DNA of 64,000 nt from Myxococcota bacterium (lineage in GTDB: Bacteria > Myxococcota_A > UBA796), in assembly GCA_029251165.1 (NCBI GenBank), contig JAQXDW010000089.1, positions 62,001 through 126,000 on the forward strand. Reading direction: 5' to 3'. Every line of letters begins with the position of its first letter. Position 1 is the first letter of the stretch. The notes under the pieces are model-generated. The model did not search any database and was not told the DNA's origin. It was given only the letters and a program-made list of their open reading frames with translations. The translations under genes were made by a program, and so were the position numbers. Of this stretch, positions 49,739 through 58,927 are shown one piece after another.

Positions 49739-50932
49739 CTATTGATGCCGCGGCCGAGGAGCAGCACCGCCGAGGTAGCGGGTCAGCATTCCCCGAAGCC
49801 GGGTGCTGCTGCGCATGGTCTTGAAGGCGGGATCCAGGGCGATGTCTCGTCGCATCTCAATCTGAAGCTCCTTGGACAGCTGTGCGCGACCGAGGAAGCC
49901 GGCCTCCAGGGCATCCCCGGCCTCGTCTTCTTGACCCTTCAGCGCTGCGATGGTTGCAACAGTGAGGTGGGTGGTGGGATGGTGGGGAGCGGAGACGAGC
50001 AGGATGTCGAGAGACTCTTCGGCCTCATCGAGTCGGCCGAGACGGGTCAGGGCAACAGCGACTCCTGCGCGCGCCTCGATGCTGGTTGGATCCGCGACTA
50101 AGACCGCCCGGTAGTGTCCGACCTCACGGGCATGGAACCCGAGCCGCATCTCTGCCCGGGCCAGCCGAATGCGCGCTGCGCGATCGGTGGGGAAGCGCTC
50201 GACAATCCACTGGTAGTGCCACGCCGCGCTCTCGTAGTCATCGCGACTGTAGGCATGCAGGGCAAGAACCTGCCGGGCAGCGGGATCTTCTTGGTCCCGG
50301 AGGAACTGAACAGAGGCATCCTCGACCTGATTGTCGATGAGGACGACGGAGCGGTACCACTCGTAGTAGTTGGTGCTCGCATGCGGATCGGGGACATGCC
50401 GCGGGCCATCGGCCTTCTCTTTGACCACCGGCTCTGAGGTGCCCTCGCTCTCCGGCTCCAGCAAGGCCTCGGATGGTGTCATCGCGGTACTCAGCGGACC
50501 GGGAGCGCCGCTCTGAACGGCCTCGAAGACCTGTAGGAGCTGGGTGATCGGCGCGGCGCCGGCATCGCGGGGCTGGTGATCGAGCCAGTACTCGGCTGCG
50601 TCAACCCAGGAGCCCATCACCATGACCAGCACTGCCGCGACAAGAAAGCGGGTGTCGATGGTGGCCTGGAGGGCTGATGGTGGACGGAATTTGGTGGTGT
50701 GCTGGAGGTGGACATGGGTCGCCCCCAGCGAGATCTCCATCTCCTCGCCCTCGTCGAGAGTGCGGCCACGCATCGCAAGCCGCTTCCCGAGTCGAACCAC
50801 CGCGACATCAGCACCAGGGAAGTGAACCACCGCCTCTGGTGCCTCACCAATCCGCACGACGCTGTGGACCATGATGACCTGGTTGTCCACCAGGATCCCG
50901 TTGAGCTTCACCGTGACTGCGAGATCACCCAT
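49739..50932 (-). CDS. Membrane TPR protein A with N-terminal FHA-like region
   Basis: 397 residues from ATG 50932, chosen for AGGGG 6 bases upstream and an 8-bp overlap (ATGGGTGA) with the upstream gene stop; ATG 50938 or 50995 are possible. An N-terminal beta-rich domain of about 95 residues (GDLAVTVKLNGILVDNQVIM ... EGEEMEISLGATHVHLQHTT) may be FHA-like. A transmembrane helix (FLVAAVLVMVMGSWVDAAEY), a Pro/Glu linker and TPR repeats (HYQWIVERFPTDRAARIRLA, HYRAVLVADPTSIEARAGVA, SLDILLVSAPHHPTTHLTVA) follow. The end DIALDPAFKTMRSSTRLRGM repeats the C-terminal pattern of protein B. Function unknown. Confidence 0.72.
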   Translation of the reverse strand: MGDLAVTVKLNGILVDNQVIMVHSVVRIGEAPEAVVHFPGADVAVVRLGKRLAMRGRTLDEGEEMEISLGATHVHLQHTTKFRPPSALQATIDTRFLVAAVLVMVMGSWVDAAEYWLDHQPRDAGAAPITQLLQVFEAVQSGAPGPLSTAMTPSEALLEPESEGTSEPVVKEKADGPRHVPDPHASTNYYEWYRSVVLIDNQVEDASVQFLRDQEDPAARQVLALHAYSRDDYESAAWHYQWIVERFPTDRAARIRLARAEMRLGFHAREVGHYRAVLVADPTSIEARAGVAVALTRLGRLDEAEESLDILLVSAPHHPTTHLTVATIAALKGQEDEAGDALEAGFLGRAQLSKELQIEMRRDIALDPAFKTMRSSTRLRGMLTRYLGGAAPRPRHQ

Positions 50933-52496
50933 GCTCATCCCCTGCACGGGTGGCACCAGAGGCGCTGCGGTGTCCGATAAGGTACTCGGCTTCATCCCCG
51001 TAGAACGCTCGGATCAGCTTCGCAAAGCGGCGCTCAGATCGCATCCGATTGAACGCCGGCTCGAGCCGGATGTCCTGTCGAAACTCGATATGGTGGAGCG
51101 TATCGAGACCCGAGACCCCCTCTAAGGCGTCCTTTAAGTGCCGATATGCTTTCTCACGCTTGCCCATGGCTGCGTAGATCTTTGACCGGTGGAGGTCGTT
51201 GTAGGGATTGCCCGGGTCGATGCTCTCCAGGGATGCCATGATCTCATTGGCTTCGTCGAAACGGTGCTGATGGGCAAGGTTTATGGCGAGGTTGTTGAGA
51301 ACGTGGACGTCGTCGGCGTTCAGCTCCAGGGCTGTACGATAGAGGTCTTCTTCTTGAGTGTAGTCTCCAGCGCGCTTGAATGTAAGGGCGAGGTTATTGT
51401 ACCCCAGCGGATCCTCTGGAAACAGCTCGATGTACCGCTCGAAGCTGTCCTGACTGAGAGTGTCATTCTCAGCCAGATACGCGTAGAGTCCGAGGGTGTT
51501 CAGCGCCCAGCTGTCGTCCGGATCGATCCGAAGCCGCTGGCGAACCTGCTCCATGCTCCACTCGAGCTCTTCGACAGAAGACCGTCGAGCATCCTGGACA
51601 TCGAACCAATCTCGAAATCCCCAGCCGATGAACCTCTCAACCGGCGTCGGTGCGCCGAGATCGCTGTTCCCTTCATCTCCAGGCTCCAGCTCCGCCACGA
51701 CCGGTCGACCCGACTCCAGCAGCAGCGCCTCCCCTGACTCCGGATCAAGCATCATGTCTGGCAGCGGCTCAGGCGCACGCACATCGTCTGCGAGGGCGTC
51801 GGCGTCTGAAGGCGATGGGACCGCCTCGGCCTCTCCGCGCTGGGTTCGCTCTTCCTCACGCTGGATCTCAGGGCCCATGTTCTTGCCGCCGCCGGCCCGC
51901 TGAGCGGGCCCGTCGTTGCCGGCTGGGAGGTGGAAGGACTCAGCGCTGGCGGCCAGCTCCCGGCGGTCCGCGCGCTCGGGGATCGCCTCATCAGCACCCT
52001 TGTAGTCCTGCTCAATGAGGCGGGCGATCATCTCTGGGGTCGGCTCGAAGGTCGTCGCTGGTGCTCCAGAGAGTCCGCTGTAGATGTTCGCTGCAAGCAT
52101 CTGTGCCTGTCCCACACCGACCAGCAGCATCAGGACCATCGTCAGCAACGCGACGTCGCCGTAGGCATCCTGGGGAATGCGGCTTGCGTGGATAACGGGG
52201 ACAAGATCGATGAAGACCTCGACGCCTTCCTGGTTGTCCCAGCTCCAGCGCTCGTCAGCACGCAGTGTGGCAGACCGAGCACCAGGCTCATGGGCACTGA
52301 GGTGGACCCCATCAGAGCCCCAGCGGGCGGAGAGAAGGGCCCCTCCGCTGGCAGTCGGGATGGCATCGTCGAGGCCGACGCCGACCTCCACGGGTCCCCT
52401 GCCCGGCCAGTGGACCGTCTGAGACTGGGTCATTCCAAACAGGCACACGGTGACCCGGAGGCCATGGCGACTGGTGGATTGAGCTTTGGGCGGCAT
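50925..52496 (-). CDS. Membrane TPR protein B, relative of the next gene
   Basis: 523 residues from ATG 52496 (an open extension to 52592 is not used; no Shine-Dalgarno is clear). N-terminal beta-rich region (GLRVTVCLFGMTQSQTVHWP ... WDNQEGVEVFIDLVPVIHAS), membrane helix (VALLTMVLMLLVGVGQAQML), a long Glu/Pro-rich linker and TPR repeats (WALNTLGLYAYLAENDTLSQ, PLGYNNLALTFKRAGDYTQE, VHVLNNLAINLAHQHRFDEA). It ends with RQDIRLEPAFNRMRSERRFA, which matches protein A. The two look like an old tandem duplication kept as one operon. A structural or scaffolding role in the envelope is inferred. Confidence 0.75.
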   Translation of the reverse strand: MPPKAQSTSRHGLRVTVCLFGMTQSQTVHWPGRGPVEVGVGLDDAIPTASGGALLSARWGSDGVHLSAHEPGARSATLRADERWSWDNQEGVEVFIDLVPVIHASRIPQDAYGDVALLTMVLMLLVGVGQAQMLAANIYSGLSGAPATTFEPTPEMIARLIEQDYKGADEAIPERADRRELAASAESFHLPAGNDGPAQRAGGGKNMGPEIQREEERTQRGEAEAVPSPSDADALADDVRAPEPLPDMMLDPESGEALLLESGRPVVAELEPGDEGNSDLGAPTPVERFIGWGFRDWFDVQDARRSSVEELEWSMEQVRQRLRIDPDDSWALNTLGLYAYLAENDTLSQDSFERYIELFPEDPLGYNNLALTFKRAGDYTQEEDLYRTALELNADDVHVLNNLAINLAHQHRFDEANEIMASLESIDPGNPYNDLHRSKIYAAMGKREKAYRHLKDALEGVSGLDTLHHIEFRQDIRLEPAFNRMRSERRFAKLIRAFYGDEAEYLIGHRSASGATRAGDEHG

Positions 52497-52574
52497 TGAT
52501 GTGGGGTGCCTTGGGCGCAGGAGGGCTTGATAGCCTCTATGACATACACATCGGATGGTGTGTTCCCTTCGCTC

Positions 52575-52605
52575 AGTATGAAGAGGTAACAATTTGGTTT
52601 GTCAA
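52575..52605 (-). promoter_or_regulatory. Candidate promoter for the TPR pair
   Basis: On the minus strand TTGACA (52605-52600) is a perfect -35 box and CATACT (52580-52575) a 4/6 -10 box; the 19-base spacer is longer than ideal. It lies 79 bp before the TPR protein B start. Confidence 0.35.
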
Positions 52606-52655
52606 CGCAATTTTCAGTGACGGGGCTCCTGAACTGGCTGGGATATAGCTTGTAG

Positions 52656-53372
52656 ATGCCCACCGCCGCCGCCATCATCATCGGGGATGAAATTCTCAGC
52701 GGGAAGTTCACCGACGAGAATTCTCCTTGGCTCATTACTCGCTGTAAGGCCCTGGGAATCGACCTCCGCCGGATCTGCACCATCACAGATGGGATCGATG
52801 ACATCGCTGAGACGGTTGGACGCTGGCGGAGTCGCGTGGACTATCTCTTCACCACAGGTGGCGTCGGCCCCACGCACGATGACCTCACAATGACCGGCAT
52901 CGCCGCAGCATTCGGAGTTCCGCTGGTTCGGCACCCGGAGCTGGAGAGGATGCTCCGAGACAAGCTCGGCGAGCGCTGCAACGACGAGGCCCTCCGCATG
53001 GCGGATGTGCCCGAGGGAGCAGAGCTGTGGTGGGAGGGGGAGGTCCGCTTTCCGCAGGTGGTTGTCGAAAACGTCTGTATCTTTCCAGGTGTCCCGGCCC
53101 TGTTTCAGAAGAAGTTCGATACCGTCGCCCATCGCTTCGCCACCAGCGCACCCCGCCAGGTCCGCTCGCACATCACAGAGGCGGCTGAGATTGACATCGC
53201 TGCGGGACTGCGCACTCTCGCGGAGCGCTTTCCGACGGTCCAGATCGGCAGCTATCCCCAGTTTGAGGTCAAGCCCTGGACGGTCAAGGTCACCCTGGAC
53301 AGTCGTGATCTCTCCGCTCTCGCTGCTGCCGAGGCTGCGCTCGCGGCGATGCTATCCAAGGTGCAGTCCTGA
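52656..53372 (+). CDS. CinA-N/MoaB-type molybdopterin-binding domain protein
   Basis: 238 residues. The N-terminal part has the MoCF-binding pattern AAIIIGDEILSGKFTDENSP, GIDLRRICTITDGIDDIAET, YLFTTGGVGPTHDDLTMTGI and a later VVVENVCIFPGVPALFQKKF. It corresponds to the N-terminal half of CinA (competence/damage-inducible A); the C-terminal PncC amidase half is absent, which is common for stand-alone COG1058 proteins. It probably binds a nucleotide or pyrophosphate; pathway unclear. Divergent from the TPR operon. Confidence 0.82.
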   Translation: MPTAAAIIIGDEILSGKFTDENSPWLITRCKALGIDLRRICTITDGIDDIAETVGRWRSRVDYLFTTGGVGPTHDDLTMTGIAAAFGVPLVRHPELERMLRDKLGERCNDEALRMADVPEGAELWWEGEVRFPQVVVENVCIFPGVPALFQKKFDTVAHRFATSAPRQVRSHITEAAEIDIAAGLRTLAERFPTVQIGSYPQFEVKPWTVKVTLDSRDLSALAAAEAALAAMLSKVQS

Positions 53373-53430
53373 GACCGCGCTGTGCCCCTCGCCCTCGAGC
53401 CGGCGAGTGAGCGCTGCGGCGCCCTCCGAC

Positions 53431-54489
53431 TCAGAACAGCATCCGCTGCGGCTCTGGCTTCGCTGCAACCGCGAGGGCCTTTGCGGCGAGGGTTGAGATG
53501 CCGATGTCACCAGGCTCGGTCGGAGTGATCCAGCGGGCGTCGGTGTAGTGGCTCAGCGTCGGTGTGGCTGACGCTGGTGTGGGAATGTCGAGGATGTGGA
53601 GGGTCAGCTTCATGTGGGTCAGCGTGTGCTGGACCCGCCCCAGCGGCCCGCCAGGCGCGATGGTGAGTCCGAGTCGCTCGCTGAATGCACGCCTCAGACC
53701 TACGTCAGGTGCTTCTCCTGTGTTCAACAGGATCCCGGGCAGCTCGTACATCCCGCCATAGAGTCCTGCGGCTGGACGCCGGACAATGAGGACCCGTCCC
53801 TCTCTTCGGAGGACCCCGCAGACCGCTTCTCGCCGAGGAGTGACCTTCTTCTTTGCCTTCACCGGGTACTTGTGGACGTCTCCGGCCGCAAATGCTGCGC
53901 AGTGTGCTGAGACCGGGCAGCGTGGGCACTCGGCACGCCTGGGCTTGCACGTCCCGGATCCCAGGTCCATCAGCGCCTGGTTGTAGTCACCGGCACGTCC
54001 GGCTGGAAGGTGGGCCGCAGCGAGGCTCCAGGCACCCTTGCGGTCGGTGGTGGAGCGATGGATCCGAGCAAGGACTCGGTGCAAGTTGCCGTCTACGGCA
54101 GCGACATCCAGGCCCAGAGCAATGCTGCCGATCGCCCCAGCCATGTACTCGCCGACGCCCGGGAGCGCGCGCACCCCCTTGAGGGTCGTCGGAAAGGCTC
54201 CGAGCGCGACAACGGCCTTTGCAGCAGCATGCATGTTGCGAGCCCGAGAGTAATACCCGAGCCCAGACCACATCGACATCACCTCATCTTGCTCTGCATC
54301 AGCGAGACGCTCCACGGTGGGAAACCGACTCATGAACCGCGCAAAGTAAGGCAGGACTGTGTCTACACGGGTCTGCTGGAGCATGACCTCAGAGATCCAC
54401 GTCCGATAGGGCGTCACGGTGTCTCGCCACGGCAGCGACCGCCGATGAGTGTCGTACCAGGCGAGAAGGTCTGTGGTGAAGGCGTCCAT
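53431..54489 (-). CDS. mutY: A/G-specific adenine glycosylase MutY
   Basis: 352 residues. It removes A mispaired with 8-oxoguanine. Seen: catalytic Glu34 (WISEVMLQQTRVDTVLPYF), helix-hairpin-helix ALPGVGEYMAGAIGSIALG, catalytic Asp133 (AAVDGNLHRVLAR), and the Fe-S cluster ligands C-x6-C-x2-C-x5-C (TCKPRRAECPRCPVSAHC). The C-terminal NUDIX-like domain (GVLRREGRVLIVRRPAAGLY, MYELPG) reads the 8-oxoG. All key residues present. Confidence 0.95.
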   Translation of the reverse strand: MDAFTTDLLAWYDTHRRSLPWRDTVTPYRTWISEVMLQQTRVDTVLPYFARFMSRFPTVERLADAEQDEVMSMWSGLGYYSRARNMHAAAKAVVALGAFPTTLKGVRALPGVGEYMAGAIGSIALGLDVAAVDGNLHRVLARIHRSTTDRKGAWSLAAAHLPAGRAGDYNQALMDLGSGTCKPRRAECPRCPVSAHCAAFAAGDVHKYPVKAKKKVTPRREAVCGVLRREGRVLIVRRPAAGLYGGMYELPGILLNTGEAPDVGLRRAFSERLGLTIAPGGPLGRVQHTLTHMKLTLHILDIPTPASATPTLSHYTDARWITPTEPGDIGISTLAAKALAVAAKPEPQRMLF

Positions 54490-54522
54490 GCGGCGGTGCT
54501 AACGGGATACACCGCTTTGGTC

Positions 54523-55911
54523 ATGTACGGTCCGCCTCCCGATCCCAGACAAATTCTTGCACCGGTGCAGATGCTGGATGATCCGTGGAGTCACCTCGCC
54601 TGCATGGTTGGTGGCCTCGCGATGTCCGCGCTCGCCGTTGCCTGGAAGCGCCCGCCCAAGGCGCTCCGGTACCTGACGTTTATCATCGGACAGGTCACCC
54701 TCCTGACCGCGCCGCTGCTGTTCCACATCAACCGCTTTGTCTATGGCAGCTTCCCGACCATCGACAAAGAAGGCAGCCTTCTCTTCTACCTCGACGGGGT
54801 CCACATCCGGATGCTCACCAGTCCGCTGATGTCTCCAGCGGATCCTGCGGCGCGGCTGATCGGAGTCCACGTCGGACACCTCTGGGTCACGCAGTTCTTT
54901 GAGCTGTTCCTCACCCCGCTCGGTGCATTCAATGCCCAGGCGTTCATGTCGATGGTGCTCGGGTGGTGGGCAATGTGGCTGCTGCTGCGCCGGGTGTGCG
55001 GCGTGGATCGCATTGCGCTGCTGCTGTCGTTTCCGTTTGGAATGGGGCTGCACCTCTTTCGAGATCTGAACTGGTACACCATCGAGAAGGCGGCGATATT
55101 CTGGCTGCCGCTGTTTACACTGGCGCTGCTTCGCGCCTGGAAGGACGGGGGCCGCTGGCGCTGGTTTCCGGGCATCGTCTTCGTGGTGATGAGCTGGATG
55201 AACCTCTACATGGGAATGATCGCTGGATTCCTCACGGTGTGCGCTTGGCTGTGGCTGCTGGCTGACGGACTCCTGCGCCGCGAGCGCACGCGGTCGCTGA
55301 GGCGGGTGAGCCATGCTGGCGCGGTCTGTCTTCTGACGGTCACTCCGCTGCTGATCTGGCAGTGGGCCTTGATGCGTGGAGGGCCACAGATTGGCTCACC
55401 AGAGCAGTTCCTGTGGGAGCGAGCGGCGCTGGACGGCTTCTCGCTGGTTCCCCTCGCTTGGAATCGCCTGGAGATCCATCGGGCGCTCAATTTGGTGGGC
55501 ATCGGACTTGCGGTCATGGGTGTGGTGACCTGCTGGTCGGATCGACGGGTGCGCTTTGCGCTTGGAGCCGGCCTGCTCGCGGCGCTCATCTCGATCGGAC
55601 CAGTCCTCCTGCCAGGACCTGTCGAGAATCCACTTTATATGATCATTCGAATGGTTATTCCCGGATTCTGGCGGGTCGCCAAGCCCGAGGTGTTCTTCCA
55701 TGTCACCTGGATGCTGATGCTCTGTGTCGCAGCGGTCCAGCTGGCGAAGAGCGGCAGCCGTCGGGGCGTGAGCGTCCTCTATGGGATCTTCCTGGTCGGC
55801 TGGCTGCTGATGGTGCGCACCCATCCCGCTTACCCACCGATGACTGAGGCCATCGACAGCACCCTGTCGAGTGGCTGGCAAGAGGATGTATTCGAGGATG
55901 AGGCACCATGA
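54523..55911 (+). CDS. Polytopic inner-membrane protein, possible GT-C/YfhO-like
   Basis: 462 residues from ATG 54523; an open frame from 54010 is antisense to mutY and not used. About 10-11 hydrophobic helices can be counted, e.g. WSHLACMVGGLAMSALAVAW, LTFIIGQVTLLTAPLLFHIN, FMSMVLGWWAMWLLLRRVC, AIFWLPLFTLALLRAW, FPGIVFVVMSWMNLYMGMIA, HAGAVCLLTVTPLLIWQWAL, LNLVGIGLAVMGVVTCW, AGLLAALISIGPVLLPGP and VTWMLMLCVAAVQL. The first extracytoplasmic loop carries acidic residues (PTIDKEGSLLFYLDG) as in GT-C enzymes, but no family is certain. 33 bp after the divergent mutY start. Confidence 0.68.
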   Translation: MYGPPPDPRQILAPVQMLDDPWSHLACMVGGLAMSALAVAWKRPPKALRYLTFIIGQVTLLTAPLLFHINRFVYGSFPTIDKEGSLLFYLDGVHIRMLTSPLMSPADPAARLIGVHVGHLWVTQFFELFLTPLGAFNAQAFMSMVLGWWAMWLLLRRVCGVDRIALLLSFPFGMGLHLFRDLNWYTIEKAAIFWLPLFTLALLRAWKDGGRWRWFPGIVFVVMSWMNLYMGMIAGFLTVCAWLWLLADGLLRRERTRSLRRVSHAGAVCLLTVTPLLIWQWALMRGGPQIGSPEQFLWERAALDGFSLVPLAWNRLEIHRALNLVGIGLAVMGVVTCWSDRRVRFALGAGLLAALISIGPVLLPGPVENPLYMIIRMVIPGFWRVAKPEVFFHVTWMLMLCVAAVQLAKSGSRRGVSVLYGIFLVGWLLMVRTHPAYPPMTEAIDSTLSSGWQEDVFEDEAP

Positions 55912-55963
55912 GCCGCACACCCCGGATACACTGAACCCGTTGCATTGAATGTGGAGATGGTGA

Positions 55964-56758
55964 ATGCCTGAGGTGAGCAGCGAGGAAGAGATCTACTACC
56001 GGGCAACCGGCTCTGAGGTCGCGGTTTTTGAGACCGCCGCACAGCTCAAGCTCCCGGTCCTCCTGAAAGGACCGACGGGCTGTGGTAAGTCTCGATTTGT
56101 CCGATACATGGCTCAAAAACTGGGTCGTCCACTGATCACGGTTGCATGTCAAGAGGATCTCGCTGCGGCAGACCTGACCGGCCGCTTCCTTCTGGAAGGG
56201 GGCCAGACCGTATGGCGAGATGGTCCATTGACCCGCGCAATTCGCGAGGGGGCCATCTGCTACCTCGATGAAGTGGTCGAGGCACGGGCGGACGTCATGA
56301 CGGTCATTCATCCCCTCACCGATGACCGCCGGGTCCTCCCCCTGGACCGCCTCGGAGAGAACCTCCAGGCTCCCGATGATTTCTTGGTCGTGGTCTCGTA
56401 CAACCCGGGCTATCAATCCGTGACCCGAGAGCTCAAGGAGTCCACCCGGCAGCGGTTTGTCTCGCTGTCGTTTGACTACCCAGAGGAGGCTGTCGAGGCT
56501 GAGATCGTCACCTCAGAGTCTGGCTGTAATGCTGCGACTGCTGCGCAGCTGGTTCGCATCGGTCGGGCGAGCCGCAACCTCAAGAGCCACGGACTCAAGG
56601 AAGGGGCCTCGACGCGCCTGCTCATCTACGCAGCGGGGCTGGTTGTTGCTGGACTGCCAATGCGACAGGCCTGCGAAGCCACGCTGGTGGGCTCGCTCAC
56701 GGATGATCCTGAGATGACGAAGTCGCTTCGCGAGCTGCTTCGAAGCGTCCTGGGCTGA
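55964..56758 (+). CDS. MoxR-family AAA+ ATPase (CbbQ/NorQ type)
   Basis: 264 residues. Walker [17 protein letters not shown], Walker [17 protein letters not shown], sensor 1 [14 protein letters not shown], arginine-finger region [17 protein letters not shown], and the C-terminal CbbQ-type domain ([20 protein letters not shown]). These ATPases remodel or load cofactors into partner enzymes together with a VWA-domain protein, here encoded by the next gene (stop and start overlap by one base, TGATG). No Rubisco, nitric oxide reductase or other known target is in the window. Confidence 0.9.
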   Translation: MPEVSSEEEIYYRATGSEVAVFETAAQLKLPVLLKGPTGCGKSRFVRYMAQKLGRPLITVACQEDLAAADLTGRFLLEGGQTVWRDGPLTRAIREGAICYLDEVVEARADVMTVIHPLTDDRRVLPLDRLGENLQAPDDFLVVVSYNPGYQSVTRELKESTRQRFVSLSFDYPEEAVEAEIVTSESGCNAATAAQLVRIGRASRNLKSHGLKEGASTRLLIYAAGLVVAGLPMRQACEATLVGSLTDDPEMTKSLRELLRSVLG

Positions 56759-58680
56759 TGGGCGCGCCGACCTGGCCACCGACGCCGGAGGAGGCCCGAA
56801 AGGCCACCCTGGAAGAGTACGGAGACTACGCCCGTGCGGTGATGGACTTCGACGATGACGAAGACGCCGAGCAGGCGCTCCTCGCGAAGTTCCTGTTCGA
56901 GCCACCCAAGCGACAGCTCGTCGCTGGTGAAGAAAATGGCGCGACCCTCGACTCCATGTTTCGCTCCCTCCAGGGCTGGCTGCGGATGATCTCGGGCATG
57001 GACTTCTCGATGTCCTACTCCGACCCAGCCTCGACGGATGGAGAGAACCTGTTCCTCCCCCGCGCGGTGCCCGCGCCCTTTCAGCAGGCAGAAGACGCGC
57101 TGCTGTATCGGTGCATGGGACTGCTTCAGCTTGGAATGATCCGCTTTGGGATGCTGGAGAACCGGCGCCTGCTTGCAGAGATTCACACGGACTGGGTGCT
57201 CCGCAGCACGTTCCACCTGCTCGCTGGTCGGTATGTCATTCGCCGCTGGTCTGAAGAATGGCCTGGGATCCGAAAGGACTTCGAGGCGGTCCGCTTCCTC
57301 GGAAAGGCTGGCTTGATGCGGGTCAACGTGACGACCGTGCCCCGAAAAGGAATGCCGAAGCCATTCTTGCCGCTGTACGACGGGATGTCAGACTTCATGG
57401 AAGACGCTGGCTTTGAAGGGACGATGGCACGCAACGCCATCAAGGCCGTCGACGCGGCGAGCACCCCGGCGGCGGCCAAGCTGGTCATTGCTGGTCACGC
57501 GCAGCGCCTGCGCGAGAAGTTCCGAAGCCTTCGCCTCGGCCCCCCGCCCCTCCCTTACTTCCTCGGGATTCTGCGTCCAGAGTGGCTGCTCCACGACGTC
57601 GCGGCCGAGCATGCCGCTGCAAATGAGTGGAAGAAAGGTAACAAACCTATTCGACTCCTCCTCCGGGCGATGAAGCGAAAGGGAACCCCGAGTCGGATCC
57701 CTGGCTCAATTCGCAACCGCATGCGCGCCTCGAGCAGCGGCGATGCCCCCCCTCGGCTTGAAGAGCTCATCACCACAGAGATCGAGGCCCGTCCGGATGA
57801 GGATGGAAGTCGAGAATACGATGAGTGGGACAACGAGCGCGGTGTCTACAAGATCGCCCAGACACGGGTGGTCGAGGTCGAGGCAAACCAGGGACCGCTT
57901 GAGTCCTACCAGCGCATCGTGGATGCAAACCAGCCACAGATCAAGGAAGTCCGCAAGCGGTTCGAGGCGCTGAGGCTTGAAGAGCGGTGGCTGCATGGAC
58001 AGCAGGATGGAACCGAGATTGATCTGAACCGCGCAGTGGCTGCAATGGCGGACATCCAGGCCGGGTTTACGCCACGAGTGGATTGGTACAAGCGGTTTCA
58101 GCGCGCCAGACAATCGATCGCGATCCTGACAATGGTGGACCTCTCCGGCTCGACCCAGGGAAACATCATCCACTCTGAGCAAGAAGCCCTGGTGCTCTTT
58201 GCCGAAGGTCTGAAGACTCTTCGGTTCCCGCATGCGTTCTATGGCTTCTCGAACCGTGGCCCGAGAGACTGTCGCTTTCAGCGAATCAAGGGCTGGGACG
58301 ATCAGTATGACGACACGGTAAACAAGCGAATCGGAAACCTTCGGCCCGGTGGGGCGACCCGACTCGGGGCATTCATCCGCCACGCAGGCTGGATGATGAG
58401 CACGATGCCGCAGGGGCGGCGGATCCTGATCCTGATCTCGGACGGCAAGCCAGAGGATCGGGGGGAGTATCGCGGAGACTACGGAATTCGAGACACCGCA
58501 CTGGCCGTTGGAGAGGCCCGTCGGCTCGGCTTGCATGTCTTCTGCATCAGCATGGACACGAACGAGCTGGCGGAGGAATACCTCCGACGAATCTTTGGTC
58601 CGAAGGACTACCTTGTGCTGGATCGCGTAGATGATCTTCCGGCGAGGTTGCCCGAGGTGTTCCGCACGCTCATCAAGTGA
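56758..58680 (+). CDS. CbbO/NorD-type VWA-domain protein
   Basis: 640 residues. The first 430 residues are mainly helical. The C-terminal VWA domain carries the MIDAS metal site: TMVDLSGSTQGN (DxSxS), GGATRLGAFIRHAGWMM (Thr) and ILISDGKPEDRGEYRGDYGI (Asp). In CbbQO and NorQD complexes the VWA protein links the AAA+ ring to the target. The middle KIAQTRVVEVEANQGPLES stretch is less conserved. It is co-translated with the ATPase gene. Target unknown. Confidence 0.88.
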   Translation: MGAPTWPPTPEEARKATLEEYGDYARAVMDFDDDEDAEQALLAKFLFEPPKRQLVAGEENGATLDSMFRSLQGWLRMISGMDFSMSYSDPASTDGENLFLPRAVPAPFQQAEDALLYRCMGLLQLGMIRFGMLENRRLLAEIHTDWVLRSTFHLLAGRYVIRRWSEEWPGIRKDFEAVRFLGKAGLMRVNVTTVPRKGMPKPFLPLYDGMSDFMEDAGFEGTMARNAIKAVDAASTPAAAKLVIAGHAQRLREKFRSLRLGPPPLPYFLGILRPEWLLHDVAAEHAAANEWKKGNKPIRLLLRAMKRKGTPSRIPGSIRNRMRASSSGDAPPRLEELITTEIEARPDEDGSREYDEWDNERGVYKIAQTRVVEVEANQGPLESYQRIVDANQPQIKEVRKRFEALRLEERWLHGQQDGTEIDLNRAVAAMADIQAGFTPRVDWYKRFQRARQSIAILTMVDLSGSTQGNIIHSEQEALVLFAEGLKTLRFPHAFYGFSNRGPRDCRFQRIKGWDDQYDDTVNKRIGNLRPGGATRLGAFIRHAGWMMSTMPQGRRILILISDGKPEDRGEYRGDYGIRDTALAVGEARRLGLHVFCISMDTNELAEEYLRRIFGPKDYLVLDRVDDLPARLPEVFRTLIK

Positions 58681-58686
58681 TCCCCT

Positions 58687-58704
58687 CACCTGGCATTTGC
58701 CAGG
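58687..58704. repeat. Inverted repeat after the VWA gene
   Basis: ACCTGGCA-TT-TGCCAGGT has perfect 8-bp arms around TT, starting 7 bases after the stop codon. It can form a stable hairpin that might mark or protect the mRNA 3' end; no T-run follows on the + strand. Confidence 0.6.
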
Positions 58705-58840
58705 TCACGCGTGGCAAACTTCAGAGGGGCGAAATTAATGCTGGCGTGCCGAGTTGAGATCCGCTTTGAGCTGTTGCTGTAGCGTGATGAGGATCGGAGA
58801 GAAGTGAAGTTACTTTGGTTAATAAGATAATGAAATTGCA

Positions 58841-58851
58841 TTATGTAAAGT
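58841..58851 (+). repeat. XerD-arm-like half-site 3
   Basis: TTATGTAAAGT, preceded by ATTGCA; the analogous spacer of half-site 1 reads TTTGCA. No XerC arm beside it. Confidence 0.5.
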
Positions 58852-58877
58852 AAATGAACTTATTTGGCGCGTATGAA

Positions 58878-58888
58878 TTATGTAAAGT
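58878..58888 (+). repeat. XerD-arm-like half-site 4
   Basis: TTATGTAAAGT, within a 15-bp direct repeat GAATTATGTAAAGTA shared with half-site 5 and starting 37 bp after half-site 3. Confidence 0.5.
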
Positions 58889-58916
58889 AATAGCCTGTTG
58901 GGTGCTGGGTTTAGAA

Positions 58917-58927
58917 TTATGTAAAGT
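58917..58927 (+). repeat. XerD-arm-like half-site 5
   Basis: TTATGTAAAGT, 39 bp after half-site 4. The 17 bases 58911-58927 match 21779-21795 exactly in inverse orientation. Confidence 0.55.

Noticed and set aside
55964-58680. Rubisco activase CbbQO
   Set aside because: Domain types fit, but no Rubisco or Calvin-cycle gene is in the window; a neutral MoxR/VWA name is used.
58841-58927. CRISPR-like array of short repeats
   Set aside because: Repeats are only 11-15 bp, intervals of 37-39 bp are unlike repeat-spacer design, and no cas gene is present.
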